Source: Liolophura sinensis (lineage: Eukaryota > Mollusca > Polyplacophora > Chitonida > Chitonidae). From it: 64,000 nucleotides of DNA. The position numbers and the translations under genes are program-made. Position 1 is the first letter of the stretch. Each line of letters starts with the position of its first letter. Positions 12,125-25,900 of this stretch are shown in pieces. Below the pieces are notes generated by a model. The model was not told where the DNA came from, ran no database searches, and saw nothing but the letters and a program-made list of their open reading frames with translations. The stretch is taken from assembly GCF_032854445.1 (NCBI RefSeq), contig NC_088298.1, positions 16,823,976 through 16,887,975 of the forward strand. Direction: 5' to 3'.

Positions 12125-12510
12125 CGCTCAAAAACATTTTAACATAAAATCTGTTTTCTGAGTGATGCTATATGGAATGTATCCTGTTATTATAACATAA
12201 TTCTGTATCATATTCAACATTTAAATATCCTGTCGGTGTAACACAATGTATATGTTGAATTAATAGAATACGTGTTATATACTTAACGGAAAAATCCACT
12301 GCAATAATAGAACGCACTCTAAGGAATGTATTCTGTTACTGTAACATAATTCTGTGTAATGTTCAACATAATGTCTTGTTAGTCTAAGAAGCTTTTATGT
12401 TGAATTAAGGGAATGAAATGCTACATTTAACAGAATAATCTGCAACAATAACAGAACACATTCTAGCATCATTCAAATATAAGAAATTGTGTTAATTTTA
12501 AGAGATTTTT
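12125..12510. mobile_element. MITE-like element with doubled interior
   Basis: The left end reads CGCTCAAAAACATTTTAACA, a decayed CACTCA terminus. The inner motif GGAATGTATCCTGTTATTAT recurs as GGAATGTATTCTGTTACTGT about 160 bp later, followed each time by ATTCAACAT and GTTGAATTAA. The copy therefore looks like a partial internal duplication. The right end is degraded. Confidence 0.6.
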
Positions 12511-12970
12511 TTTAAAAGCGGAATAACCGACCCACGAGTGACACGTAACGGTTATGAGGACTGAGGTCGGTCATTCAATGGTATATGAATGGCGCTTATA
12601 TCCAAGACAGCATTTGCTGGTAACAGTTGTGACAACAGTCCGTGTAAAGGAGTTCTTTGTTAGAAATGAAACTTTTTAATCAAGAGTTGTGGGAAGAGAG
12701 TTATTTGAATACAACGTATAGGATGCATCGTTGGAAAGCTAACGAGTAAAAATTCTCCAAAAACATTGAGTCGTACGATAGTTTATGTCAGTATAACACA
12801 TTCATTGGTGAACATTGGCTTACTGGAATGATTGGTAGAAAAAAAATAGAAAATAGTTAAAGAGAAACTTTTCAATGGTATACATCTGTACTTGGAATAT
12901 TCGTATACCAGCAAAATGAGAATTAACCATTGCAAAGTGTCAGTAGGAAAATTATGTCGCCTAAAACCAT

Positions 12971-13233
12971 TTCTTTATTTATTTGATTGGTGTTTTACGC
13001 CGTACTCAAGAATATTTCACTGATACTAAGGTGGCCATTTTTATGGTGGGAGGAAACCGGGTAGAGCCAGGGAAAAACCTACGACCATCCGCAGGTTGCT
13101 GTCGGACCTTCTCACGTACCGCCGAAAAGGAAGCCAACATAAGCTAGACTTGAACTCACAGCGACCGCATTGGTGAGAGACTCCTTGTTCATTACGCTGC
13201 GCCAGAGGGCTAACCGACTGAGCCACGGAGCTC
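12971..13233 (-). mobile_element. SINE family A, near full length
   Basis: Carries both the tail (TTTATTTATTTGATTGGTGT on +) and the tRNA-like head. On the - strand the head reads GTGGCTCAGTCGGTTAGC, an RNA polymerase III A box, and GAGTTCAAGTC, a B box. A 16-17 nt C run follows on the + strand. Confidence 0.9.
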
Positions 13234-13299
13234 CCCCCCCCCCCCCCTACCCCGCGCCTCCCCTAAAACGATTGATATGAAAGTTATATGTTCCATTGT

Positions 13300-13675
13300 A
13301 ATACTAAGAAACGATCGGATTTTACTATTTTAATGGTGTTTTCTGATTGTATTGCATTTTCCTAGTTTAGGTTTGCTTTCTTGTCGTAAGCCAATATTCC
13401 ATTCTGCATTTCTCAAGGCAAAATCAAAAAAAGTTAAGATTTTCTTATTTTACTTGTGTTTTTTTTTTTTCTGGTATCTCTGAATGCAATACCCAGTAAC
13501 GTTCAGATTTTCCTGTTTTAGCCGTGTTTTCTGGTTGTATCTCTGATTGCAGAACCCAGAAACATTCAGATTTTCCTATTTTAGTTGTGTTTTCATGTTG
13601 TATCTGACAATGTAAAACGATGAAACGTTCGGATTTTCCTATTTTAATTGTGTTTTCTGGCTGTATTGTGTGTTG
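13300..13675. repeat. minisatellite, about 63-bp unit, just upstream of gene A start
   Basis: Repeats of a unit containing GAAACGTTCAGATTTTCCTA, TTTTAGTTGTGTTTTCTGG and TGTATCTCTGATTGCA. Three good copies lie at 13445-13670 and more diverged ones start near 13300. The array ends about 55 bp before the ATG at 13731, so it lies where the promoter, 5' UTR or a 5' intron would be. An artefactual - strand ORF at 13445-13687 is made by the repeats. Confidence 0.8.
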
Positions 13676-13730
13676 CCATGCTGGCAAACATGTATTTTAG
13701 TGTAAATCAAATACTATATCGACGACGCAA

Positions 13731-13968
13731 ATGTCTGCAAAACCTCATTTGTTACCGCAGTATACCTTTCCCTCCCCATCCAATGAAAAAGCAGATGAGT
13801 CGATGTCAGATGTTTACGACAAACTACCGGATGTGGCAGAGGACGCGGAAAATCTTGACAGAGCTCAGTGGGGGAGACAACTCGAGTTCATACTTTCCTG
13901 TGTTGGATTCGCTGTTGGTCTAGGAAATGTTTGGCGATTTCCTTTCAAATGTTACAAGAATGGCGGAG
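13731..13968 (+). CDS. gene A exon 1: N-terminus and TM1
   Basis: Encodes residues 1-79: an acidic, probably disordered N-terminal tail followed by [20 protein letters not shown] and GNVWRFP. Gly63, Gly65 and Asn66 lie in the unwound TM1 that binds Na+ and substrate. Arg69 is the external gate Arg of the family. A second in-frame ATG at 13803 is possible, but 13731 is the first Met. Ends in phase 1 at GGAG/GTAAGA. Confidence 0.92.
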
Positions 13969-16900
13969 GTAAGATATTTAGTCACACAGAAGCACACAGT
14001 ATATGTATTTACTTGTGTCATTGACGTTTTGCTGTACTCAACAATATTTCACTTGTATGAGGTTGCTCAGGTTCATGAATTGATGACAGCCCGGAAATCC
14101 ATCGCACCGCGTCATATTGATGACCTGAGAAACCCTATACAGGGGAAGCCAAAATGACACGAGCTGCGTCTCATGGTAAAACTTTTACCTTCTTCAGCCA
14201 GCCCAAAAGTCTTTTAGCCGCAATGACCAGCATTACGGGGGACAGCGTTATTTGTTGATTGCGTCATGCTACCTGCGTTTGTTCTTTATCCTGTGATGTG
14301 TTTTTGAAATGTACATGCATCAAAACTTGTGACTGCACAGAAAGCATTTCTTTTTCTTGTTTAGTGCGTAAGTATTAGCTTTATGAATGTATCCAGATTC
14401 GATTTTAAAGCAAAAGTACAGTTATTTGTAATACATGGATAAGTCACCCTCAAAATTCACACTTATATATGTGTATATATTTATTTTCTTGTGTTTAATT
14501 TTGTCTTTTAAAGGAGCATTTTTGATCCCTTACATCATTATGCTGATTTTCGTTGGTATCCCGATATTTTTCCTGGAGTTGGCATTTGGGCAGTTTGCCA
14601 GCTCTGGGCCAATCACAGTATGGAAGATGAACCCTCTACTTAAAGGTTAGAAGAGTATGCATGAGCTGTTCCTTTCATTAGCCGTATATGTGTCGTGTAT
14701 CGTTGTCATGCAGTGCTTCTGATGAATGTGACTTTAATTTCGGAATTGAATAAAGCGATTGATTATTAGATACAATCCATTCGAACTAAGAAAAAATGTA
14801 ATTTTTGGTAAAAACATGAACTCTTGGAAACTGGGCGCTTAATTTAGATGCTAAACTTTCCAATGCACGAGGTGTCCTAATTACAGTCTTGGACAGCTAA
14901 GAAACGATTGACAACACTTTGCAACACCAGCCCGAACCTTGGATATTACGAGGTACACTCAAAATACTAATCTGTTAATTTTAACAGAAAGTTTATTTAT
15001 TTATTTATTTGATTGGTATTTTACGCCGTACTCAAGAATATTTCACTTATACGACGGTAACCAGCATTATGGTGGGTTGAAACCGGGCAGAGCCCGGAGG
15101 AAACCCATGACCATCCACAGGTTGCTGTCAGACCTTCCCACGCACGGCCGGAGAGGAAGCTGGACTTTAACTCACAGCGACAGCATTGGTGAGAGACTCT
15201 TGGGTCATTAAGCTGCGCTAGCGCACCAACCAACTGAGCAACGGAGGCCCCGCTTAACAGAAAAGCTGTTCTATGAGTGATGCTGTTGCAGCAAATTATT
15301 GTGCTAAATATGACACATATATTCTATTAATTCAACATAAAGGTTCCATTAGACTAACAGCAAATTATGTTGAATATGACACTTTGCTATATTGTAACGA
15401 CAGAATATATTCGAGCATCATTCAGACAACAGACTTTCTGTTAAAATTAACAGATTCATTTTTTGAGTGTAAATGGATGAACTGAACGCTTTCTATACTA
15501 AATGTTTGGCGTCAAAGAACACAGGAAGTGGAAGCGAATTTCTGAGTAAGGGGGTGGGGGGGTGGGGTGTAGATCGAACTCATTTATCGCTCAAGATAAA
15601 AAAAAGCCCCGCTGTACGACGTGATCGGTCAGAAAAATCGGGCAACTTCTTCTAAAACATGGATATCTGAAAAAGTTTCTCATAAATTATTTAGAGCAGA
15701 TGAGCGATGGAACACATAAGGCTTGGACGTTTGTGAAATTAACTTAAAAACTTCTTGCTGTGAAGATGTTTCTCTTGTGTCTCAGGAACACGGCGAGAAA
15801 TATGATCGATAAATTAATGTCATTAAAAGTTGCGTAACATTTCTAATGATGAACTAGGATTTGTTTTGCCGTTTGCTGCAAAAGAGTTCGATCTAAATGA
15901 CCACTCCCCTAAAAATCTAAGTAATGACTTTCATGTTTTAATTACTTTAACCGTGTGCTCTTTTGTTGGCAGGTGTTGGATATTGCTCGGTGGCAATTTC
16001 GGCTGTCATTACTATGTACTACAATGTCGTGATTGCTTACTGTATATTCTACTTCTTCGCTTCGATGGCCAGTGAAGTGCCCTGGAATTCCTGTGACAAT
16101 GACTGGAATTCCTGCCTCTGCGAAACCCCGGGTATTGGTCCCAACGTGTCCTGGGTAAATTTCACCCGTATGGAGTGTCGCGAACTGTACGCAAATGGTG
16201 AGGACGGGTTATCTCCCTTATCGACTGCGTCCTGTTAACTATTAAAGGGAAAGAAACATTAAAAATGAAGTATGCATCAATAGACGGACCATTCAAAACT
16301 GTGTCTGAAAATACCGTGACTTATTTTGTTTAGATATTTTCCTGGTAAATGCTATCAAATGTTTGGAATGTACATGGAAGATGAGCTGTATCGGTCAAAT
16401 CAATAAGACTTCATATGTACATGGGAGATGGGTCAAATTCATAATGTATGTGGCTAATGACGTCCCAACTTTTTTTTCCTTTTTTAATTTTCATGTTTAA
16501 ATAAGACTCCTGCTAAAATCCTTTACTCATATAATGTGTGTCTGTGCACGAATAAGCGAATCTGTCATTAAATAACGGTGGCCCAGGAGCCTCTCATCAA
16601 ATACGGTCTCTGAGTTTAAGTCTAGTTCATACTGTCTTTCTCCTCAGACGCACATGGCCAGATCCGCTAGCAACAAACAGGAAGGTTCTAGATCCGGCCT
16701 TTGGCCGTTTTCCTCCCACCACAATGCTCTCCGCCTTCGTATTAGTGAAATATTCTTAAGGATGGCGTAAAATACAAGCGAAATAAAAAAATAAATCATA
16801 AAATTCCTGATCTATGGATAAACAGAAGTGGGTGTATTGTCATTGAGGATATACGTTATCTATTTATTTATTTATTTGATTGGTGTCTTACGCCGTACTC

Positions 16901-19900
16901 AAGAATATTTCACTTATACGACGGCGGCCAGCATTATGGTGGGTGGAAACCGGGCAGAGCCCGGGGGAAACCCACGACCATCCGCAGGTTGCTGCAGACC
17001 CTCCCACGTACGGTCGGAGAGGAAGCCAGCATGGGGTATACGTTATCAACTTGGTTAACCGAACTATTCGTGTATTTGACACCATTTATACTTAAGAGCA
17101 AAAAAAAAATCTTAAAAAATAAATGTTAAATAAAATAATCTTTCTATTGTTAAGAATAAAGGGAGTACATGGATCAGGACTTTTACTTCACGTAAGAACG
17201 TATGCAAAACTCTGCGTATCGTAAGATAAATAAAGAAATTATGGCGTAGTCTCTTAAGAACAAATAAGACCTTTATACATACATGTACATGTTTTAGGAA
17301 CGTTGACGATAACCAACCAAACGGAGTCGCCAAGTCGAGAATACTGGAAGTAAGAACATTTTTTTTCTTATCTTACATCTTAATTTGTTCATTTTCCACA
17401 TCCCACGTCTATGAACAGACGTTAATATCCATTCTGATATTATCCAATCACTATCATGTGGCCAGTAAAACGTACAACGCGTGAAAAATTACTTGTCATC
17501 ACTAATATTACCTTCATAGTTCATGGTGGCAATATTTTGTAGGTTCGCCATTTTGGGAATGCCACGTGGGTCACGTGACAAATACCCATTCGTCGGTTTG
17601 TTGAAGCAGTTCATGATAGACCCGCCGTCCATCACCATGTTAAATTATAGGTCATGACAAATTTTCAAGACACATGCAAGTCATAAATATACATCCCGTA
17701 TATATTGTATTAATATATTGTAATTGTACTCAAAAAATGAATCGAACAGACACCAATTGCCCCCAGTCATAAATGGAGACCAGTCAGTCTTTCCGCTGGC
17801 CTGGTATTATCAGTGTAGAAAATCTTGTCTGTTCTAGTCAGGCATTGGCGTGATGTAATAATTTGATTTACTGTTTTTGATCATTTGTAGTCTTAACGTA
17901 TTACAAAAGAGTAGCGGATTAGAAGAACCCGGGGACCTGGTTTGGACGTTGACATTGTGTTTGTTGCTTGCTTGGATCATTGTGTTCGCTGTTCTTTTTA
18001 AGGGAATTAAATCTCTTGGAAAGGTAAGTGGAAAACTGAAGCACTTTTGATTTAATTGGTTTCCGTGACAGCATCTGCCAATGGCATGCATCTGTTGGCT
18101 TATACCACAGAGCTACAAGCATTTTGTTGCGATCAGTTCCAAATAGTATTTCATAGCAATATACTTCTGTCATCTCCATAACTCCTCAGCAATGCTACTT
18201 CTAAAGTCTACATTTCAATTTTCAGCACTAAAACTAGTAAAGTGATCTATGGCGAATATACAATGCGGATATATGTATTGGGAAAGTGTGAGGGTTGGTA
18301 TTTCATAGTATACAAAGATGACTGCCTAGAAATGGTGTCCAGTTTTCATTAACATCATAAAGATATCAGTTCACAATTCTTTAACGATTCTCTAATAACA
18401 TAAAAACGTTAAATTTAACAAATAGTCTGTAGCCCGAGTGATTCTATAATGTATTCTATCGTTATACAGCAGATAATTGTGTTAAATGTAGCACTCATAT
18501 TGTGTTGGTTAAGTATAAAAATTGTGTCAGATCAACAAGGTATTATGTCGCATGTGCAACAGTAGTTACAATGACAAAATATATTCTAGCATCACTCAGA
18601 CATTCTGTTAAGATTAACAGATTAATTTTTGAGTGTATTTAAATCCAATCTACAGGAAACTCAAAGACGATTGAGTGTATGGTGAACATATGAAACATGG
18701 ATATATCCCAGTAGCGCTATATATCCGCAATGTATATTTTGGTGAAAACCTAATATGGAAATAATCAACATCTGCCTGAATTTTAAAATTCTTACTTTTT
18801 TTTCGTTTCGTTTTAGGTGGTATATTTTGCAGCCATTTTCCCATATGTGCTGTTGACGGCCATGTTGATTCGAGGTGTGACGCTAGATGGCTCTTATGAA
18901 GGCATTATGTTTTACCTCAGACCAGATTGGGAAAGATTAAAGGATGCCACCGTAAGTGGATTTGGTACCTATTTTGTGACCACATTACAACTGGAACGGA
19001 CTAAGCCTATGTTTTACTTATGAGACGGCGGCAAGCATTATGGTGGGAGGAAACCTGGCTGAGCCTGGGAGGAACCAACGAAGATGTCTGTTTATTTAAA
19101 CATTGGGTTATGACAATTCGTAGCTCTTTAACAAGTTACTTGTTGCCTCTTATGTTTAGACAATGGCGTTGCACGTAAAGACATCTGACGCTTAATGGCC
19201 CATTTTGTCTGAAATCTACGAACTGGAAATGTCTCCAGAAGACAGGGTTTGCTCTTGTGACAAATTTACGCATTGGAGTGAAAAGTTGACAATAGGCTTG
19301 TTTTACCAGGTATGGAGCGACGCAGCCACTCAGATATTTTTCTCACTAAGCGCCTGTGGTGGCGGACTGATTGCCATGGCCAGCTACAACAAGTTCAGCA
19401 ACAACTGTATGCGGTAAGTCATCAATAAAATCTGACATCTGAATTTGATCCAGTGTCCGTCGAAACCTTCGTTTGTGATGAATCAAACTCAGCAAGCTCT
19501 TTGCCAATCACGATGACAGATGATCATCAGTATCCCCAGACTTCCCTTAATGGTTGCTTTGCACTTGCTGACGTGAGATTCTAAGCACACCAAGATTTCT
19601 CATGTCTGACACATTGTATATACTTCTGAGCCCGGTTTCAAGAAACTTGTTAAAGGTATTTTGCTTTAGAAAAAGTGTTCCAGTAGAGTATTGATGGTCC
19701 AAAGCCATACTTGTTTGGTTATGGAATCCTTTCGGTACACCATCCTACATATTGGCTCTTCTGAATGATGTGTAAAATCTTCGTCATTTATTCTGTTCTG
19801 AAACACTTAAACGAAATGATTTTTTTTAAATATTGATATTACCTGTATCAACACCTTTTTATATTTTTATTGACGTTTTATGGGTCTGGAACCATCTTTT

Positions 19901-22900
19901 TCATGTTTTGTGTTCCCTTTCACTGATCGAAAAGGTATTAGCCCTTTTTTATGGACGTCGGGAATCTCAGAGCTTTCAGGGCTTGAGCAGCCTGTTCACT
20001 CCGATCAGTTTATCCACATGTGCTGTATTGGAGTAAATATTTTTCAACTGGCATGGCGCCTTTTTTTAAAGGAAAGTAAGTACATACATGTAAAGTAAGG
20101 AAACGATCCGAAAATTCAGTTTACGCCATAAAGCGCTATGTACTTGGATGGATATTTTTTGCTCTTAAAACAAGCTCCAACACGCTTACGGCTATAAAAG
20201 ATCCAAGGGTCTTAGCGGCTTCATTTTTTAGTATATTGGTGGCTGGGTTTTGTTAAAATCGTAAATATATAGTATGACCTAATGCCGGCATTGGCTAATA
20301 CACTTTTCAACGACTGGACACAGTTTCTTACTGTTGTTGTTGTTTAGGGACGCCTTCATTGTACCAGTAATCAACTGCCTCACGAGTTTCTACGCTGGGT
20401 TCGTGATATTTTCTGTCTTGGGCTTTATGGCCAAAAACAAAGGCGTGACAGTCGACAAAGTTGCCGATGGAGGTAAGTTACTATTGCCATGAAACACATT
20501 TAATGTTTCAAATCTTCTAATTCGCTGTGTCTTGTCTAATGTGTCATTCGCTTGTCTAATCCAAATCCTGGTGAGAGGATATCCTACAAGGTCAGCCTGT
20601 TCTAACATCACATAGTTTCATTCACACTGACGCCTTTCTAGCTGGCAAATTAATTTACGTATTGGTGGGGATATGAAGGCGTACGCTACAGTTTTTATTA
20701 CTGAAATCACCTCGTAGTAAGGTGTGTGTTTAGAAGAAACTAGGCATGCGTTGGTAAGGGCCGTCGGCCTTTGCGCGGTACCTGGTCATTACGGACGATC
20801 CGTATTGACACAACTTTATTAAATCAAACCGCAAACCTGTTGTTGATCGTGGGTTTCGACCTCGAGCTCTGAGTAAGATACGACGTAAACCATCAACTGA
20901 ATAAATAAATAAATAAATAAAATAAGGAAATAAATAAAGAAGATCAAACCAGACACTAGGTGCAGTATACACTATCTGCTACGCTAACTTCTTTACCTGA
21001 ACTTAGCAGACTTTCATAGCTATCCAATCAGATGCCTGTGTGCCAAGGTTGGCAAAGGATTTATGCAAATAGAGGCTTTGAAGCGTGCCAATCAATTGTA
21101 GTGTACATGTATATTGAAAACACGTACACACAAAGAGGAACCATCTTGAGTAGGCAATGGAATGGTGCAAGAAGCATTTTGACATCACGAAAACCAAAAG
21201 ATATAGCTGTTCCTGCCGTTTTAGATAAGAAGGTTGTTTCTGCCTCCACTCGTGCGGAGCCTCTACGGTGGGCGTGGTATCATATTTCACCCGGGGTCGA
21301 CGATGAATCCGGACAATCAGCGTGTCTGTTTGATTGGATACTGTACTTGGCTTCTCTCTGAAGAGCAGAAGTATGGACATTTTGTTTTGCTTCAGGTCCT
21401 GGTTTAGTTTTCGTGGTTTACCCAGAAGGGATCTCTCAGATGTCAGTCTCTCCTCTGTGGGCAATCCTCTTCTTCCTAATGATGATCACGCTGGGGTTCA
21501 GCTCCAGGTATGATGGCACTTCCAATCCCCCCCCCCCCCCACCCCCACCCACCCGGTTTTCACTGTGGCGATTTTTTTACACATGCCGTCAATGTTTCTT
21601 CTGTATCAAATGAGTGTAAAATAGGATTGTTTGTGATCTTTCCTGGTGCAAGGGATCTCCCTATTGTGTGCAAGCAAGGGAACCACGTGGCCAGGATCTA
21701 GCCCATTTGGGAGCTGCTTACACGAAGAATGGCAGCGACTTCCCCTTCGGAGTATCAGGTGGCTGACAGGTGATATGAGGAGAGGGGTTCAGGCTGTTAT
21801 CCAGACACTCGGCGGATACACCCAATATTGATGTAAAGCGCTTTAAGAGATACCAAATGAGGTTTTTATCAAGTAATTTCAACCACTGCTTAAACACTGC
21901 TCACTCCAAAACCATATTCGTAAAACCATTGTTTCGCATCAAAACCAATGATAAAAATGCATGTGTGTTAAAAGACATTAAAAGACATTAAAAGACAGAG
22001 ATTCCAATCATTATTTCATTAGCCAAAGGGTAACGCAGTTCGCAACCAATCACATGTGACACTCCTTTGATACTGAAGAACATTACTTGCATGTGTTCAA
22101 GATCGACACAGTGAAAACCAGGGCATGGTGGGGTTGGGGGTGGGGGTTGGGGGTGGGGGGTGCTTGATTAATGTCTCTGTGTATTTACATTAACAGTTTC
22201 ATATTCCCTGTTTAGCACTGTGCATGTATCCCAGCCCCAGATATCCGAGAGACAACATTTCATTTCATTCTTTTATTTGAATGAGTAAATGACTATGCCT
22301 TAGCTCCAGTTCATCAATGTTGTATAGCGATATAGTTTGGTGACAGCATGATACTTCAGTGGCGGCGGCACTTTGGCGGCATGGACTCGCCCTGCCACAC
22401 TAAGAAACAATACATGTACACACACCTAATGACTAGCTGCTCGTCGTCATATGACTTAAAAATTGTTAAGTACAAAGTTAAACCCCATTTATTCATTCAT
22501 TCATCCATATTGTGGTGATGACTTATATCCTACTCAAAGAATATTTAATTTATATAATGACGGTCAGGTGAAAATAGCAGGAAGAAATCGGGAAGTATCC
22601 AGCATAACCCACCGCCCTTCTGTTGGTACATGGGAAAATTCCTGACGTAAAGCCGCAGGCGATCCATCCAGATTCCGGCCTTCTCTTCCGGGCAGATCGG
22701 CTGTACCTAGGGTAACCGTATACTACAAAGGCCCCAAATGTGCCATTATGTGATACTTGTGAATATGTTGTAAATTACGTTCATATCGACTTTTCAGTTT
22801 TCTCTCATGGAGACTGTCATAACTGGTGTCGTGGATGAATACCCTATCCTGAGGACGAAATGGCGGTCTCTGAGCTTCCGGGTGGTCATGTGCTTTGTGT

Positions 22901-25900
22901 TTTTTATCCTAGGAATACCAATGACATTGCAGGTGCGTGGAACGTACAGTGTAGGCAGTGTCAGCAGTTGTCACGAGGAAATTTGTGTGTTGAAATCATT
23001 AAATTACCGTAAAATAATCACAAACGTCACTCACATTTACCTTAGTGTTCCACAATCAGATGCGGGTATGGAGAAACTTCATCCCTGAGGCCAGGTTTTC
23101 GTGCATTGTTTTAATGTGATTGTATGTTAAATGTCATGAGAACACAGGGTTTTGAGGAATTCTAGACCAGTGACATCTAATAAATTGCAATTAGCATCAC
23201 TGCACCTTTTCCCCCAATTCTGCTTTAGCCATGATGCTAGCGGCAACTATTTATGCGTTCATATGATTCATATTTTAATTAGCGAAATCTTCTGTTTTCA
23301 TACATTCGCCTAGAACATTCCCTGCGTCTTTCCAACATCACTGAAAACCGCTAACTGCCTCTCTTTGAATGAATTCTTGTTGTTTTCGTACTTTTCTAAA
23401 TTTTGTAAACCCTTAAGTGGTTTGTGATAAACGTTGAATTTGCGATTATTGGCACGGGACGTGCACTCTGGTTGATGGCTGCTATACGAATGTCTGTTTG
23501 CCTCCTAGATTTAAAGTGTTAGTTACATGGTAGATTTAAAATGTTGTCGCCATGGTAGTTACATCCAAAAGTCTACCATCGGTTTGTGCCCCAGTCGTTT
23601 TTATGGTGCCAAGGAGGAGTTACCTTCACAAATGAGGTTTTGTTCATTGGGTTTATCTGTCTGTCCGATAGCAACTTTACTGATGAAATGATGGACGGAT
23701 TTAGATGGAATGTTGTTAACGACTTAGCCTTGGTCCAAACCGAAATCCAGTAAATGCATTAAATCTGGATCCGAAAATAGGGCTTTTTAAAATCGATTCT
23801 TCAACACTGAAAAAAGGACACAAATCCAGAGTGCTGTCGCTTTGTCAATATAGTCCTGTACTTTTAGCTAGAGGGAAGGCATGTGCTCTCGGAGAGCCTT
23901 CTACAGAATATACATTTCAAGTTTGATTTTGGGAGTAAAATTTGAGACTGTACAAGAAATATTTTGCCCTTATTTCAGTGCGGAACATATCTTCAGAACC
24001 TGGTTGATAACTACATCGGTGGTTTCCCACTTCTCTTCGTCGGTCTGTTTGAACTGGCAGCTCTCAACTGGATATATGGTAAGCTAAAGTTAAATCTTTT
24101 CTTTTCTTCGCTCATTCACTTAGCCATGAGATTGAAGTTCACGAGTCCTTGTTATCTGTTTTTATTTTCGTTTTCATTTTAGGATATAATCGCTTTGCCA
24201 AAGACATAGAATTGATGTTGGGCCGAAAACCGTACATCTACTTCCGGATCACGTGGTGTGTGATCTCTCCGCTGTTACTTCTGGTAAATATTAGTACGGA
24301 GATTCTTACGTTACAAATGGATCTAGTTTCAAATCACATTTGATTAATTTATTCAGACGTAAAATACAGCGTATATGGAAGGAAATGAGCACAGTAGTTT
24401 TCTACATACAAATGAATTTCTACCGTTTCTTGGGATGGGGAAATATATTTTTTGCTTTCAAAAAATTAAATTTGTCTTGTACTAATCAAAGGAGATTTAC
24501 ATCTATCAGTTCACGATACCTTTCTTAGCACATGTTGTTTTAATTTTACACAGTACTCAAAAATATTTGACTTATACGGCGGCAGTCTGAATGATTGTGG
24601 AAGGAAACGGGGCAGAGTGGCGCGATTTCCTCATTTTATTTATAAACTCCGTTGTTAATTTTCATCCTACCATTTTAAGGAAAAGATTTTGGATTATTTT
24701 TCTGTGTCATATCGTAATATTAGCTCGCAGTGTCATTTGCAATCTTCATTTTCTTTTCTTTTTTTGTTCTCACTTTCAGGCCACCATTGTTTTCTACGGC
24801 GTACAGACAAAGCCTTTGACCATGAACGATTACGTGTATCCTGATTGGGGAATTTCCGTCGGCTGGTTGATAATGGCCTTCCCATTGGCTTTCATCCCTG
24901 GATGGGCAATCTACTACGTGTCAAAGGTCACTGGTTTTCATGAGGTGCGCCTTGTTTTTTGTCAATCTATTATTTGTGTTTACTAGAATATATTTATTCT
25001 GATGCTATGTAACACCGCTGTACTTGTTACAGCTTTTTTACCACATTGAACTTAATCGAGAACAAAAATGGACTGAACGCAGTAATTCTGATCTTATGTG
25101 TTGATTAAAACGAAACAATGATAAATAATTAGCATCAATATAAAAGACTTAGAGCAAAGGGAGTAAAACCAGATCAGCGACGATAGCGAAACTGGGCAAA
25201 CAGTCACACGTATCCCGTGAAATCGGGCCTGTTGGGGTTAAAATCCTTAAACAGTTGTTAGTTTCACACCCCACCGCACAAACCAGATTTTTAAAATTCG
25301 ACAGTAAGTATCAAAGGAATAAGCACATTAATAGTTTTCTACTGACTTAAACAGAATTATTTAAAAAAGAGAATGCCATGATGTCAGTTGCAATGTATTA
25401 CACGTCACTGGTCTAGAATTACTCAACGTGCTGTCGGACAGTGAGCACTTTATGTCCGTCAAAGTGAAACAGTACAATGTTTCTTTGCGGTTAAAACTTA
25501 ATCTTGCTAGTTTTGCGCTCCGAAGTGCCTTAGTATATATTCTGTTTTAAATCGCAAATGTTAAATTGTAAATTTTCAAAGTGTTTAAATTACACAACCT
25601 GTCAAATGCGCTTAAAGGTGGAAAGATCATAAAACATAGATAAAGTTCGATTTTTCTTTACAAAGAAACATATTTTTTTGTTATAGTGGCTATTGGGAAC
25701 CACATCTTGAAACACATTGTCTTTGTTTAATAATGTTTAAATAAAGATGTTGTATATTTTTAATAAATACATTTTTGCCCTAGAATATGACCTTTTCCGC
25801 AGACAGATGTGTTCAGCTTGAAATGTGATCATATTTATGTTTAAATATAATCATAAATTTATTAGCCATGGATCACATCCTTATTTCGAACATTGTTAAG

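Noticed and set aside
21003-21464. 153-codon - strand ORF
   Set aside because: It runs antisense through gene A exon 9; the overlap with a certain exon explains part of its openness and the rest has no motif.
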